In this document: positions 1-8,260 of the stretch, piece by piece
Position numbering within the stretch: position 1 is the stretch's first letter
How the letters are laid out: each line of letters begins with the position of its first letter
Assembly: GCA_021784575.1 (NCBI GenBank)
Contig: JAJYHX010000007.1
Coordinates: 34,468 to 98,467, forward strand
Length of the DNA stretch: 64,000 nucleotides
Reading direction: 5' to 3'
Origin: Nitrospirota bacterium
GTDB lineage: Bacteria > Nitrospirota > JACRHJ01
Program-made: the position numbers and the translations under genes
Notes under the pieces: generated by a model
What the model was told of the DNA's origin: nothing
The model's input: the letters and a program-made list of their open reading frames with translations, nothing else
Database searches by the model: none

Positions 1-101
1 TCGGAAATTACGGGGTTGTCCTCGACATAGTATTTCCGGTTATGATATTCTATTTGCCCTGTAAGTTCCTTTATCCTCTTTTCGGCCTCGCGCGCGTCCA
101 A
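1..101 (-). CDS. ligA: NAD-dependent DNA ligase, N-terminal fragment
   Basis: Only the first 33 codons lie in the window. Reading the minus strand from a TTG at 101-99 gives a peptide starting LDAREAEKRIKELTGQIEYH and continuing NRKYYVEDNPVISD. This is the Ia domain of bacterial LigA, where the HN-x-x-YY...D-x-P-x-ISD motif binds the NMN half of NAD+. A GGAGG box (complement of 109-113) sits 7 nt before the TTG and decides the start. A TATAAT hexamer on the minus strand (133-128) could be its -10 box. The gene is divergent from the regulator at 229. The rest of the enzyme lies outside the window, so intactness is unknown. Confidence 0.85.
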   Translation of the reverse strand, partial: MDAREAEKRIKELTGQIEYHNRKYYVEDNPVIS

Positions 102-169
102 GGTAACGCCTCCGTGGGATTTTTTTTATTATACAATACAATTTTCCCGCTTGGAACCAAGTTTTATAC

Positions 170-197
170 TTGAATTTTTCCTTTTAATCAATATACT
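170..197 (+). promoter_or_regulatory. sigma-70-type promoter of the REC-GAF-PAS gene
   Basis: TTGAAT (170-175) and TATACT (192-197) are separated by 16 bp in an AT-rich stretch. The predicted transcription start near 204 leaves a 25-nt leader before the ATG at 229. Confidence 0.5.
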
Positions 198-228
198 TGT
201 TCCTATAGCTCTGAAAGAGGAATACACA

Positions 229-1470
229 ATGTCCGAGAAAGTCCTTGTAATCGACGACGACGAAGAATTCGCAAACCTCCTTGGGCTTCTTCTGTCCAAG
301 AAAGGCTTTGAAACGCAGATCGCCTTCAGCGGCGTGGAGGGCATCAATAAAGCCGCCTCCTTCAAGCCCTCCGTCATTATCCAGGACCTCATGCTCCCGG
401 ACGTGCTCGGGATGGAGCTCCTCATCGGCCTTAAAAGGTCTTCGCCCTCCTCAAGGATTATAGCCATATCCGGACGCGGAGACGAAGCGATTGCCGTGGA
501 TATTATGAAAGGAGGGGCTTCGGATTACCTGAAAAAACCGTTCGAGTCCCAGAAGCTCTTCTCCGCCATAAGCAAGGCATTGAACCTGATGCCTCCGGAG
601 CAGGAGCTTCAGAAGCTGACCCGCGAGGTGGCGCATCATAACAAGGAATTTTTTGCGCTTAACGCCTTTTCCGCCGCGCTCCTGGCCATCAAGCCCCCGG
701 AAGAGAGATACATGTCCGTCCTTGAGATTGTCATGAACAGCATGGGCGGAACGGTTTCGGCGCTGAGGTTGGCGGACCAGGACGGCGGGAAGCTTTATGC
801 CGCGGTTTCCGGCGGCGGTAAAGCCGATGAACTCAAGACCTGTTGCATGTCGAGGAACGTGGGCCTTGTCTCGTATGTCTTCGAGATAAAAAAACCCGCC
901 GTGGTAAGGAACTTCGCCGAGGAAAAGAGGTTCCTTGTCCCGGAGGAGATAAAACAGCACGGGATAAAGTCCGGGATAGCGGCGCCTTTGATTGTCAAGG
1001 GCGTGGTTCGCGGCGTGCTGGGGCTGTTTTCGGCGGAAACCAGGGAGTATAACTCCTCGGACATAAAACTTATCTCAAGCTTCGCCAACAGCCTCGCGCT
1101 CTCCATCGACAACGACAGCTTAAGCGCCGTCCTGGCCGCGTTCCAGGCCCAGTGGCAGACGGTGCTCGACGCCATGCCGCACAGGATAAACATCCAGGAC
1201 ACCGACCACACGATAATAATGGCCAACGAGTCCATTGCGAAGTGGGCGAAGTTTCAGGTCAGGGAGATTGTCGGGCAGAAGTGCAGCTGGGTCCTTTGCA
1301 GCATGAAGGAGCCTATGCTGAACTGCCCCGTGAAAGAGGCCGTCCGCACCAAAAAGCCAATTTCAAGGAAGATCACTGCTGACGGACAGGATTTCATGGT
1401 CCATGCCAACCCGATTATGGGGCCGGACGGAGAGGTGGAGATGGTAGTCGAGCGCGTCGAGGACTTTTAG
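229..1470 (+). CDS. response regulator with GAF and PAS domains, no output domain
   Basis: Predicted cytoplasmic signalling protein of 413 residues. Residues 1-120 form a receiver domain: the acidic cluster D9-D11, the phospho-acceptor D53 in IQDLMLPD, and K103 before P104 in YLKKPF. Residues about 160-300 look like a GAF domain (SALRLADQDGGKLYAA, then APLIVKGVVRGVLGLFS). Residues about 320-413 form a PAS domain with four cysteines, three of them in KCSWVLCSMKEPMLNCPV, as in redox-type PAS sensors. No kinase, GGDEF, HTH or AAA+ domain follows, so the output is probably protein-protein. I chose ATG 229 over a frame that stays open back to 151 because GAGG precedes it and the receiver fold begins directly. 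It ends head-on with the hydrolase gene. Confidence 0.85.
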   Translation: MSEKVLVIDDDEEFANLLGLLLSKKGFETQIAFSGVEGINKAASFKPSVIIQDLMLPDVLGMELLIGLKRSSPSSRIIAISGRGDEAIAVDIMKGGASDYLKKPFESQKLFSAISKALNLMPPEQELQKLTREVAHHNKEFFALNAFSAALLAIKPPEERYMSVLEIVMNSMGGTVSALRLADQDGGKLYAAVSGGGKADELKTCCMSRNVGLVSYVFEIKKPAVVRNFAEEKRFLVPEEIKQHGIKSGIAAPLIVKGVVRGVLGLFSAETREYNSSDIKLISSFANSLALSIDNDSLSAVLAAFQAQWQTVLDAMPHRINIQDTDHTIIMANESIAKWAKFQVREIVGQKCSWVLCSMKEPMLNCPVKEAVRTKKPISRKITADGQDFMVHANPIMGPDGEVEMVVERVEDF

Positions 1471-2318
1471 GCCTCCATCATCTCGCCGGCGATGTCCTGC
1501 CCCGCCACGCCGATTCCTATCCCTTCCTCGCAAGAGCGCCTGACGAGCGCCTCCCTGGCGCATTGATACGCAAGGGCGGGCAGGTTGTTGATCTGGCTCA
1601 GGTGCGCGAGCGTGACATGTTTCAACCCCGAGTGGACCAGCGCCGACAGAAGCCTCCCGGAGTCCTCGTTCGAGAGGTGTCCTTCCTTCCCCGCGACACG
1701 CTGTTTGAGCGGCCAGGGATACGGGCCGTCTTTCAGCATGACAGGGTCGTGGTTGGATTCCAGGAGCAAGAGGTTGCATCCCTTCAGACGCTCCGTCACA
1801 AGGCCCGTCGCATAACCCAGGTCGGTCGCAAGGCCCATCTTCGCGTTCCCGGCATAAAAACAGAAACCTACCGGGTCAGCCGCGTCGTGCGGAGTGGAAA
1901 ACGGCTCGACGGTTATGCCGCCGATCTCGAATGCCGTCCCGGCCTCGAACTCGATTATCGTATACCCGTTCCCGCCGGTTGACCGGCCCTGCCACGGGCG
2001 GACGACCTTCCAGGTCTTTTCGGTGATATAAACCGGGATGTTCAGGCCGCGCGCAAGAGGGCCCAGGCCCTGCACGTGGTCGCGGTGGTCGTGGCTGATT
2101 ATTACTGCGGAAATCTCTTCGGGCTGGACGCCGACGGCCTTCAGCCTGGCCTTGGTCTCGCGCAGGGAAAGGCCCGCGTCCACAAGGATTTTCGTGCTTC
2201 CTGCCGGGCCGCCGCCGGCCGGCCGGCCCTCGACGAATATGCAGTTCCCCTTGCTCCCTGAGGCCAGAGTGCAGACCCTGATGTTTATGGCGTTCCTCCC
2301 TTCGATAATGACTTGCAA
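1467..2318 (-). CDS. MBL-fold metallo-hydrolase, WalJ/YycJ-like
   Basis: Metallo-beta-lactamase-fold protein of 283 residues. The metal motif H-x-H-x-D-H is present as SHDHRDH (H76, H78, D80, H81), with further likely ligands in FSTPHDAADPVGF and near GLKHVTLAHLS. The opening VCTLASGSKGNCIFVE is typical of the WalJ/YycJ branch, thought to act as a nuclease or hydrolase linked to DNA replication and repair. Exact substrate unknown. Two glycine/arginine-rich inserts (GRPAGGGPAGS near residue 31 and GRSTGG near 111) look like loop insertions; the second is one of the CCGG palindromes listed separately. An SD-like GGGAGG lies inside the first codons, so the true start could be slightly downstream. 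The stop overlaps the convergent regulator gene by 4 bp. Confidence 0.85.
   Translation of the reverse strand: MQVIIEGRNAINIRVCTLASGSKGNCIFVEGRPAGGGPAGSTKILVDAGLSLRETKARLKAVGVQPEEISAVIISHDHRDHVQGLGPLARGLNIPVYITEKTWKVVRPWQGRSTGGNGYTIIEFEAGTAFEIGGITVEPFSTPHDAADPVGFCFYAGNAKMGLATDLGYATGLVTERLKGCNLLLLESNHDPVMLKDGPYPWPLKQRVAGKEGHLSNEDSGRLLSALVHSGLKHVTLAHLSQINNLPALAYQCAREALVRRSCEEGIGIGVAGQDIAGEMMEA
1975..1986. repeat. CCGG palindrome copy in the MBL hydrolase gene
   Basis: CCGGTTGACCGG, one mismatch from the core CCGGTCGACCGG. It shares flanks with other copies (CGCCGG... ...CCGGCCC). Read on the gene's strand it encodes GRSTGG, the same peptide in the same frame as the copy at 54141. Confidence 0.6.
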
Positions 2319-2359
2319 TAAATAGCACAGCAGGCGCCGGAAGTCAAGGATTGCGCGGG

Positions 2360-2662
2360 ATGTGCTACTATATAAAAGACGCTGGGACAGGCAGGCTTGT
2401 CGACATGGCCGAGGATAACTTCAACCGCGCCGGGGAGAAAGGGGCGTTGAGGCTTAAATCCCGTGGAGTGGACAAGGTTTACGTGCGCAAGGCCCGGCCT
2501 GAGGAACGTGGAGTTTACGTAGGGCCGCAAAGGTTGTCGTTTATGAAAAACCCCTTGCATTACCGTATGCTTTGTGTTATAAATTGCAGGTTTCCGGTGC
2601 TGATGTTCAGGCCGGATATTTTATCTCGCACATCGGGGCATAAACGCCGGACGGTGTCCTGA
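2360..2662 (+). CDS. possible small protein of unknown function
   Basis: An open frame from ATG 2360, with AAGGA 9 nt upstream, gives about 100 residues. The first 60 (CYYIKDAGTGRLVDMAEDNF, then SRGVDKVYVRKARPEERGVYVG) have the GC-ending codon pattern of neighbouring genes and look coding. After about residue 65 the frame runs through the rpsB promoter and the composition deteriorates. It may be a degraded gene or chance. No family recognised. The rest of the 2319-2716 gap is the rpsB promoter and leader. Confidence 0.3.
   Translation: MCYYIKDAGTGRLVDMAEDNFNRAGEKGALRLKSRGVDKVYVRKARPEERGVYVGPQRLSFMKNPLHYRMLCVINCRFPVLMFRPDILSRTSGHKRRTVS
2555..2583 (+). promoter_or_regulatory. sigma-70-type promoter of the rpsB operon
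   Basis: TTGCAT (2555-2560), 17-bp spacer, TATAAA (2578-2583). Predicted start near 2590 gives an approximately 125-nt leader before rpsB. The leader could carry S2 autoregulation, but I could not match a specific leader motif. Confidence 0.6.
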
Positions 2663-2716
2663 AAGGACTTCCCGCGCGCGCCGGTGGAGGAAACAACCAG
2701 AAGACGGAGGGACAAA

Positions 2717-3538
2717 ATGGCGGTGATTTCTATGAAGGAGCTCCTGGAGGCCGGGGTGCATTTCGGCCACCAGGCGAAGAGGTGGAACCCCCGGATGAAG
2801 AAGTACATCTTCGGGGAGAGGAACGGGATTTATATAATCGACCTTCAGAAGACGCTTCGGAAGTTCAAGGAGGCGTATAATTTCGTCTCCGACACGGCGG
2901 CTGGCGGCAGGCCCGTCCTTTTTGTCGGCACGAAGAAACAGGCGCAGGACTCCGTCGCCGAAGAAGCCGCGAGGTGCGGCCAGTATTACGTTAACCAGCG
3001 CTGGCTGGGCGGGATGCTGACGAACTTCGAGACCCTCAGGAAGGGCATCGAGAAGCTCCGCAAGCTCGAACGCATGAAGGAGGACGGCACCTACGAGAAG
3101 ATAAGCAAGAAGGAGGTCGCGTCCCTCGAAAAGAAGCGCCAGCAGCTCCTTAAGAACCTTGGCGGCATAAAGGACATGCCCGCGCTCCCCGGCGCGGTTT
3201 TCGTGGTGGACCCCCGCAAGGAGGCCATAGCCGTCATGGAGGCCAGGCGCCTCGGCATCCCGGTTGTCGGCATAGTGGATACAAACTGCGACCCGGATGT
3301 CATAGACTACGTAATCCCCGGCAACGACGACGCCATACGCGCGATAAAGCTTATCGCCATGAAGATTGCCGACGCCGTTATCGAAGGCCGCCAGAGGCTT
3401 ACGGACAAAGCCGAAGGCCGGGTGGCCGCGTCCATGTCGGCTTCGGAAGAGGCGACGGGCGAGAAGCCCGAGGAAATTCCCGCCGCGCAAGAGTCCGATA
3501 CCGTCGCCGAGCCGGGCGACACGGGGAGCTTCGCGTAG
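2717..3538 (+). CDS. rpsB: 30S ribosomal protein S2
   Basis: 273 residues. The start [43 protein letters not shown] and the motifs [10 protein letters not shown] and [36 protein letters not shown] are diagnostic of S2, which binds at the back of the 30S head. A GGAGG box 6 nt before ATG 2717 decides the start over an in-frame GTG 33 bp upstream. The C-terminus carries an acidic, alanine-rich tail (about residues 232-273) beyond the usual fold, a common variable extension. First gene of rpsB-tsf-pyrH-frr, a conserved order linking ribosome supply, elongation and recycling. Confidence 0.97.
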   Translation: MAVISMKELLEAGVHFGHQAKRWNPRMKKYIFGERNGIYIIDLQKTLRKFKEAYNFVSDTAAGGRPVLFVGTKKQAQDSVAEEAARCGQYYVNQRWLGGMLTNFETLRKGIEKLRKLERMKEDGTYEKISKKEVASLEKKRQQLLKNLGGIKDMPALPGAVFVVDPRKEAIAVMEARRLGIPVVGIVDTNCDPDVIDYVIPGNDDAIRAIKLIAMKIADAVIEGRQRLTDKAEGRVAASMSASEEATGEKPEEIPAAQESDTVAEPGDTGSFA

Positions 3539-3545
3539 CCCTACA

Positions 3546-3670
3546 CCCGGCGTTTTGCGCCGCCTTCTCCCGCGGGCGCGGAGAGGGTAAAACCTTTTAC
3601 CCCTCGCCCTTACATGGGAGAGGGGTCAGGGGAGAGGGCTAACGTCATTCCCGCGAAGGCGGGAATCCAG
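3546..3670. repeat. composite dispersed repeat (GAGAGGG type plus dRS3-like hairpin)
   Basis: The rpsB-tsf gap holds a CCCTC...GAGAGGG element (about 3546-3640, family B in the findings) followed by GTCATTCCCGCGAAGGCGGG continuing into AATCCAG (3644-3670, family A). Related copies occur at other gaps in the window. The element lies inside the operon, so it is transcribed. Confidence 0.7.
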
Positions 3671-3704
3671 TTTTTATTTAAGATTTCAGGAGGAACACGG
3701 ACAG

Positions 3705-4361
3705 ATGGCAATTTCGGCGGCAGACGTAAAGGACTTGAGGGAAAAGACCGGCGCTGGGATGATGGACTGCAAGAAGGCCCTGACCGAGACCGGCGGAGAC
3801 ATGGAAAAGGCGATAGACTACCTGAGGAAGAAGGGCCTGTCCGTCGCCGCCAGGAAGTCCGACCGCATAACGTCGGAGGGGCTTGTCGGCTCATACATCC
3901 ACATGGGAGGCAGGATAGGCGTCCTTCTCGAGGTGAACTGCGAGACGGACTTCGTCGCAAAGACGCCGGAGTTCCAGGACCTCGTGAAGGACATCACCAT
4001 GCACATCGCGGCGGCGAGCCCCAGATACGTCCGGCGCGAGGAAGTAGACCCGGCCGAGCTTGAGCGCGAGAAGGAGATATACAAGGACCAGGCGAGACAG
4101 TCCGGCAAGCCCGAAAAGATTCTCGACAAGATAATCGAGGGCAAGATAGAGAAGTTCTACGGCGATGTCTGCCTGATGGACCAGATATTCGTTAAAGACC
4201 CGGACGGCAGGAAGAAGGTCTCCGACATCATCACGGAGAAGATCGCTAAGATCGGCGAGAACATATCCGTGCGCCGCTTCGTCCGCTACCAGCTGGGCGA
4301 GGGCCTTCAGAAGAGGAGTTGTGACTTTGCCGCGGAAGTCGCCGAGCAGCTTAAAAAATAA
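3705..4361 (+). CDS. tsf: translation elongation factor Ts (short form)
   Basis: 218 residues. Guanine-nucleotide exchange factor for EF-Tu. The N-terminal UBA-like domain with [20 protein letters not shown] and the core segment [22 protein letters not shown] are family signatures. The C-terminal part (QIFVKDP...[14 protein letters not shown]) is complete. The length matches the short EF-Ts class, which lacks part of the coiled coil/dimerisation region of the E. coli protein. The RBS AGGAGG lies 10 nt before ATG 3705. Its 3' end overlaps pyrH by about 40 bp, indicating translational coupling. Confidence 0.97.
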   Translation: MAISAADVKDLREKTGAGMMDCKKALTETGGDMEKAIDYLRKKGLSVAARKSDRITSEGLVGSYIHMGGRIGVLLEVNCETDFVAKTPEFQDLVKDITMHIAAASPRYVRREEVDPAELEREKEIYKDQARQSGKPEKILDKIIEGKIEKFYGDVCLMDQIFVKDPDGRKKVSDIITEKIAKIGENISVRRFVRYQLGEGLQKRSCDFAAEVAEQLKK

Positions 4362-5118
4362 GCCTACCCCCCGGCAGCGACCGGTAGACCGGCAACGATA
4401 CCGGCGCGTGCTGCTGAAACTCTCAGGCGAGGCGCTGATGGGCACGAAGCCCTACGGCATCGACCCGGAGGTCGTCGAGGATATCTCGCGGGAGATTAAA
4501 GAGGCCGTCAAAGACAGCGGCCTTGAGATGGCCGTGGTAATCGGCGGCGGGAATATCTTTCGCGGCGTGGCGGCCTCCGCTTCGGGCATGGAAAGGACTT
4601 CCGCCGATTACATGGGGATGCTGGCGACCGTCCTTAACGCCCTGGCCCTCCAGAATATCCTTGAGAAGCACGGAGTCCACACCCGCGTGCAGTCCGCGAT
4701 AGAGATGAAGGAGCTTGCCGAGCCTTACATCCGGAGGCGCGCGGTGCGGCACCTGGAGAAGAAGCGGGTCGTGATATTCGCCGCCGGCACCGGCAACCCC
4801 TACTTCACGACGGATACCGCCGCGGCCCTGAGGGCGATGGAAATAGGCGCGGACGTCATACTCAAGGCGACAAAGGTGGATGGCGTGTATACCGCCGACC
4901 CCATGCTGGACAAGAGCGCCAGGAAATACGACGAGCTCGATTACCTCGAAGTCCTTCAGAAGGGGCTTAAGGTGATGGACGCCACAGCAATATCACTCTG
5001 CATGGACAACAATCTCCCCATAATCGTCTTTAACCTTAAAAAACCCGGCAACGTAAGAAAAGCCCTCGAGGGCGGCAGGGTGGGCACCATGGTAAGAGGA
5101 AAGGGGGGCAAAAAGTGA
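4321..5118 (+). CDS. pyrH: uridylate kinase (UMP kinase)
   Basis: Amino-acid-kinase-fold enzyme that phosphorylates UMP to UDP. Signatures: [60 protein letters not shown], and [15 protein letters not shown] [11 protein letters not shown]. The start is uncertain: GTG 4321 gives a 29-residue extension before the usual start region, and TTG 4327 has AGGAG at a better spacing (7 nt). Both lie inside tsf and both keep an unusual arginine/proline-rich N-terminal tail containing a CCGG palindrome copy at 4381. The stop overlaps frr (GTGA). Confidence 0.95.
   Translation: MTLPRKSPSSLKNKPTPRQRPVDRQRYRRVLLKLSGEALMGTKPYGIDPEVVEDISREIKEAVKDSGLEMAVVIGGGNIFRGVAASASGMERTSADYMGMLATVLNALALQNILEKHGVHTRVQSAIEMKELAEPYIRRRAVRHLEKKRVVIFAAGTGNPYFTTDTAAALRAMEIGADVILKATKVDGVYTADPMLDKSARKYDELDYLEVLQKGLKVMDATAISLCMDNNLPIIVFNLKKPGNVRKALEGGRVGTMVRGKGGKK
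4381..4392. repeat. CCGG palindrome copy at the pyrH N-terminus
   Basis: CCGGTAGACCGG, one mismatch from the core. It encodes RPVDRQ in the non-conserved tail just before the kinase fold starts. Confidence 0.55.
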
Positions 5119-5672
5119 TACCCGAAATAAAGAAGAAGGCCGAAGAACACATGAAGTCCGCCATAGACTCCACGAAGCACGAGTTCTCCACCATCCGCAC
5201 CGGCAGGGCTTCTCTTTCGCTCCTCGACGATGTAAAGGTGGATTATTACGGGACGCCTTCTCCGCTCAACCAGGTGGCGACCCTCTCGCTTCCGGATGCG
5301 CGCACCATCTCCGTCGCGCCATGGGAATCCAAGATGTTATCCGCCATAGAAAAGGCCATCCAGAAATCGGATGTCGGCATAAACCCCGTAAACGACGGGA
5401 AGGTATTGCGTCTTATTGTGCCGCCGCTTACCGAGGAGCGCCGGAAAGAGCTTGTGAAAAAGGCCAAAAAAATGGCCGAGGACTCCAAGGTCATCATAAG
5501 GAACATCCGCCGCGACGCGAACGAGGGCCTTAAAAAGGCCGAGAAGGACAAGAAAATAACCGAAGACGACCTCAAAAAAAGCGAACAGGAAGTCCAGAAG
5601 ATGACGGACGATTACATAAAACGTCTTGACGAGGCCCTTGCGCACAAGGAAAAGGAGATAATGGAAGTCTGA
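5115..5672 (+). CDS. frr: ribosome recycling factor
   Basis: 185 residues, the usual family length. It splits post-termination ribosomes together with EF-G. The segments [48 protein letters not shown] and [47 protein letters not shown] cover both domains. GTG start in a GTGA overlap with pyrH, with GGGGGG upstream. Last gene of the translation operon; the sequence after it is repeat-rich. Confidence 0.97.
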   Translation: MIPEIKKKAEEHMKSAIDSTKHEFSTIRTGRASLSLLDDVKVDYYGTPSPLNQVATLSLPDARTISVAPWESKMLSAIEKAIQKSDVGINPVNDGKVLRLIVPPLTEERRKELVKKAKKMAEDSKVIIRNIRRDANEGLKKAEKDKKITEDDLKKSEQEVQKMTDDYIKRLDEALAHKEKEIMEV

Positions 5673-5725
5673 CCGCGGCCCATGCGCCGGCAAAGATTTA
5701 AGCCTGCCAATGCCGGTCCGAATAT

Positions 5726-5806
5726 TGTCATTCTGAGCCCATTCGGCTGCCCCTTCGGCTTCGCTCAGGGCTGCGGCTTATCAGGGCAGGCTCCGCGAAG
5801 AATCCG
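5726..5806. repeat. dispersed repeat, GTCATTCTGAGC...GCGAAGAATC type
   Basis: Begins near GTCATTCTGAGC and ends CGCGAAGAATCCGCC, with an inner palindromic section around CTGCGGCTTATCAGGGCAG. Family D; reduced copies at 38337, 38424 and 49361. It reaches to within 6 bp of the ferredoxin start codon. Confidence 0.65.
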
Positions 5807-5811
5807 CCTTT

Positions 5812-5985
5812 ATGCCTTTTATTATTCTACAAGAAGAATGCATCGCCTGCGGGGCGTGCAGGGAAGAGTGCCCGAGCGGCGCTGTAGAACCCTCCGGCGC
5901 CGCATTCAGGATAATACCCGAAAAATGTATCGAGTGCGCCGCCTGTCTTGAGAACTGCCCCTCCGGGGCGATAGTGGAAGACTGA
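5812..5985 (+). CDS. small 2[4Fe-4S] ferredoxin
   Basis: 57-residue protein found by reading the frame directly: MPFIILQEECIACGACREEC continuing to CIECAACLENCPSGAIVED. Two C-x2-C-x2-C-x3-C-P motifs give eight cysteines, the pattern for two [4Fe-4S] clusters in bacterial ferredoxins. This implies a low-potential cytoplasmic electron carrier. No redox partner gene is adjacent, and a dispersed repeat abuts the ATG, so no clear Shine-Dalgarno is visible and expression may be weak or read through from frr. The longer open frame overlapping it in another phase is a shadow. Confidence 0.85.
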   Translation: MPFIILQEECIACGACREECPSGAVEPSGAAFRIIPEKCIECAACLENCPSGAIVED

Positions 5986-6013
5986 AAGCCCCCCGCGAGA
6001 GTCCCTTTTCCGC

Positions 6014-6042
6014 TTGATAAATCCCCCTGTTTGTGAGAAAAT
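6014..6042 (+). promoter_or_regulatory. possible sigma-70 promoter of the GH57 gene
   Basis: TTGATA (6014-6019), 17-bp spacer, GAAAAT (6037-6042) in an AT-rich gap. The -10 match is only partial. Confidence 0.35.
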
Positions 6043-6090
6043 TAAGGCTTCAAAATCCTGTTTTTTTAACAACTTATCTACAGGTGAAAA

Positions 6091-7851
6091 GTGGCCGTCC
6101 GGAAGAAAATCGGAAGCTTCACGTTCGTTTTGCACTCCCACCTCCCGTATGTCCTCTCGCACGGCAGATGGCCGCACGGGACCGACTGGCTGAACGAGGC
6201 CGCGGCGGAGACGTATATCCCGCTCTTAAACGTCATCGGGCGCCTGGTGGACGAGGGCATATCGCCGAAAATGACCATAGGCATTACCCCCGTCCTTACG
6301 GAGCAGATGAAAAGCCCGGCCTTTCAGGAAGAATTCACGGCCTATCTCGAGAACAAAATAGCGGCCGCAAGGGCGGATTCCTCGGAGTTCAGGGCCACGA
6401 GGGAGACCTCTCTCCTGAAGGTTTCGAGAATGTGGGAGGAATTCTACGGCGGCGCGTTGGACTCTTTTGTGAGCAGGTATAAGCGCGATATTGTCAAGGC
6501 CTTTGCGGACTTTCAGAGGAAAGGCCATATCGAGATAATCACATGCGGCGCAACGCACGGCTATTTCCCGCTCCTCTCGCGCGACGAGAGCATACAGGCG
6601 CAGATAAAGCAGGCCGTAGCCTCCTACCGCAGGAACTACGGGAGAAAGCCCAGGGGCATCTGGCTCCCGGAGTGCGCATACAGGCCGGGATACAAATGGT
6701 CGCCGCCCGTGTCCGCGCCGGGCCTTGAGCCGTATGAGCGAAAGGGCGTCGAGGAATTCCTGAGCGAGAACGGAATCGGGTATTTCATCGTGGACTCGCA
6801 CATGCTCGAAGGCGGCAGGCCCATAGGCGTTTATCTCGACAGGTACGAGGCGCTTGAGAGGTTGTGGGGGCAGTTCGAGGAGGGCTTTGCTCCGCGCCCG
6901 CTCGACCCGGAGAAATCGCCGTACGACGTATATTTCGTCGGCGCGAAGACAGGCCGGAGGCCGGTCGCGATACTCACGCGGGACCCGAAGACCGGCCTAC
7001 AGGTATGGAGCGGAGAGCACGGCTATCCGGGGAATTCTGATTACCTCGATTTCCACAAGAAGCGCTTTCCCGGCGGGCTTCGCTACTGGAGCGTTACGGA
7101 CATCAGGGCCGACCTGGCCGAGAAGAAAAACTACAGGCCGGAGGCGGCGGGGAAGTTTATCCCGGAGCAGGCCTATCACTTCAAGGAGATGGTGAAGGCC
7201 GCGCTTTCCGAACACCTGAAGAAGAAAAAGACACCCGGCATCCTGACGGCGCCGTACGACGCGGAGCTTTTCGGGCACTGGTGGTTTGAAGGCCCGGAAT
7301 GGCTCTATCATGTGATAAGGAATTTTGCCGAGGACGGCGAAGTTGAGCTGACCACCGGCGGCGAGTATGTCTCCGCCAAAAAGGGCGGACAGTTGGTGGC
7401 GCTCCCGGAAGGCTCGTGGGGCGAGGGCGGGTTCCATTACATATGGCTCAACGAATGGACGGCCTGGACATGGAAGCATGTCTACGAGGCCGAGACGAGG
7501 ATGGTGTCGCTCTCGCGCGAGTTCGCGGGCAAAGGGGACGAAAAGCTAAGCGACATACTGAAGCAGGCGGCTCGGGAACTCCTGCTCCTGCAAAGCTCCG
7601 ACTGGCAGTTCCTCATAAGCACGTGGAGCGCCAGGGACTATGCCGAGATGCGCTTCACGGAACATTTCTCCACGTTCAAACGGCTTGCCGACATGGCGGA
7701 AAAATACGGGCGCAAAGAGAAAGTCGCGCAGGGCGAATGGGAGTTCCTTGGAGTGACCAGGGAACGAGACGATATTTTCCCCGATATTGAGCCCGGCTGG
7801 TGGAAGCCCTCACCCCCTGACCCCCTCTCCCCGATGGCGAGTGGGAAATAA
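6091..7851 (+). CDS. glycoside hydrolase family 57, probable 1,4-alpha-glucan branching enzyme
   Basis: 586 residues. Opens with the GH57 signature FVLHSHLPYVLSHGRWPHGTDWL. The catalytic pair expected for the family is visible: nucleophile E194 in GIWLPECAYRPGYKW and acid/base D390 in TAPYDAELFGHWWFEGPEWL. An arrangement with a C-terminal helical domain fits the family's glycogen branching enzymes, so a role in storage-glucan synthesis is likely; an amylase-like role is the alternative. GTG start with AGGTG upstream. Odd feature: the last ~14 residues (KPSPPDPLSPMASGK) are encoded by a dispersed GAGAGGG-type repeat, so the native C-terminus (near EPGWW) has been replaced. DUF1844 gene follows 13 bp later. 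Confidence 0.85.
   Translation: MAVRKKIGSFTFVLHSHLPYVLSHGRWPHGTDWLNEAAAETYIPLLNVIGRLVDEGISPKMTIGITPVLTEQMKSPAFQEEFTAYLENKIAAARADSSEFRATRETSLLKVSRMWEEFYGGALDSFVSRYKRDIVKAFADFQRKGHIEIITCGATHGYFPLLSRDESIQAQIKQAVASYRRNYGRKPRGIWLPECAYRPGYKWSPPVSAPGLEPYERKGVEEFLSENGIGYFIVDSHMLEGGRPIGVYLDRYEALERLWGQFEEGFAPRPLDPEKSPYDVYFVGAKTGRRPVAILTRDPKTGLQVWSGEHGYPGNSDYLDFHKKRFPGGLRYWSVTDIRADLAEKKNYRPEAAGKFIPEQAYHFKEMVKAALSEHLKKKKTPGILTAPYDAELFGHWWFEGPEWLYHVIRNFAEDGEVELTTGGEYVSAKKGGQLVALPEGSWGEGGFHYIWLNEWTAWTWKHVYEAETRMVSLSREFAGKGDEKLSDILKQAARELLLLQSSDWQFLISTWSARDYAEMRFTEHFSTFKRLADMAEKYGRKEKVAQGEWEFLGVTRERDDIFPDIEPGWWKPSPPDPLSPMASGK
7809..7848. repeat. dispersed repeat forming the GH57 3' end
   Basis: CCCTCACCCCCTGACCCCCT followed by CTCCCCGATGGCGAGTGGG is a truncated family-B element (compare 3600-3640 and 51750-51785). 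It lies in frame and supplies the last codons of the GH57 gene. Confidence 0.55.
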
Positions 7852-7864
7852 TACTGGAGGCATC

Positions 7865-8254
7865 ATGGCGGAAGAAAATGAAAAATTCGAGGTAAGGGAC
7901 AGAAGGATATTCAACCAGGAGGGCGAGCAGGTTCAGGAGGTGCCGGACATAAAGGAATCCATGCCCGGAGATGCTCCCGGCCTCCACGTGCATCAGGAAG
8001 AACAGCCCCCGGTGGATTTTATGGCTTTCATAGGCTCGCTTGGGGCGTCCGCGCTCATGTACCTGGGAGAGAAAGTCGCCCCCGACCAGCCGGACGACCT
8101 CAAAGACCTCGCCGGCGCGAAACAGATGATAGACCTGATTGCGCTCCTGGAAGAGAAGACGAAGGGGAACCTGACTGCCGAAGAGGCGCATATGATGCAG
8201 ACGCTCCTTTACAACCTCCGGATGAGATACGTCCGGGAGGCGGAGAAGAAATAG
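7865..8254 (+). CDS. DUF1844 family protein
   Basis: 129 residues, mostly helical, no signal peptide. The core FMAFIGSLGASALMYLGEKVAPDQP ... LAGAKQMIDLIALLEEKTKGNLTAEEAHMMQTLLYNLRMRYV matches DUF1844, a small family of unknown function found in many Gram-negative and some other phyla. The N-terminal ~45 residues are charged and variable. TGGAGG 6 nt upstream of ATG 7865 decides the start; an in-frame upstream extension would read through repeat sequence. Stop is 6 bp before glnD, so the two are probably co-transcribed. Confidence 0.8.
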   Translation: MAEENEKFEVRDRRIFNQEGEQVQEVPDIKESMPGDAPGLHVHQEEQPPVDFMAFIGSLGASALMYLGEKVAPDQPDDLKDLAGAKQMIDLIALLEEKTKGNLTAEEAHMMQTLLYNLRMRYVREAEKK

Positions 8255-8260
8255 GCCGGG

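Noticed and set aside
451..960. 169-codon minus-strand open frame inside the REC-GAF-PAS gene
   Set aside because: Antisense to a well-supported gene in a GC-rich genome where antisense frames stay open by chance; no recognisable protein.
2621..3490. 289-codon minus-strand open frame across rpsB
   Set aside because: Shadow of rpsB; composition (histidine, arginine, leucine rich) typical of antisense frames.
5682..5951. 89-codon frame overlapping the ferredoxin
   Set aside because: It translates the dispersed repeat, then runs out of phase over the cysteine motifs. The ferredoxin frame at 5812 explains the sequence.
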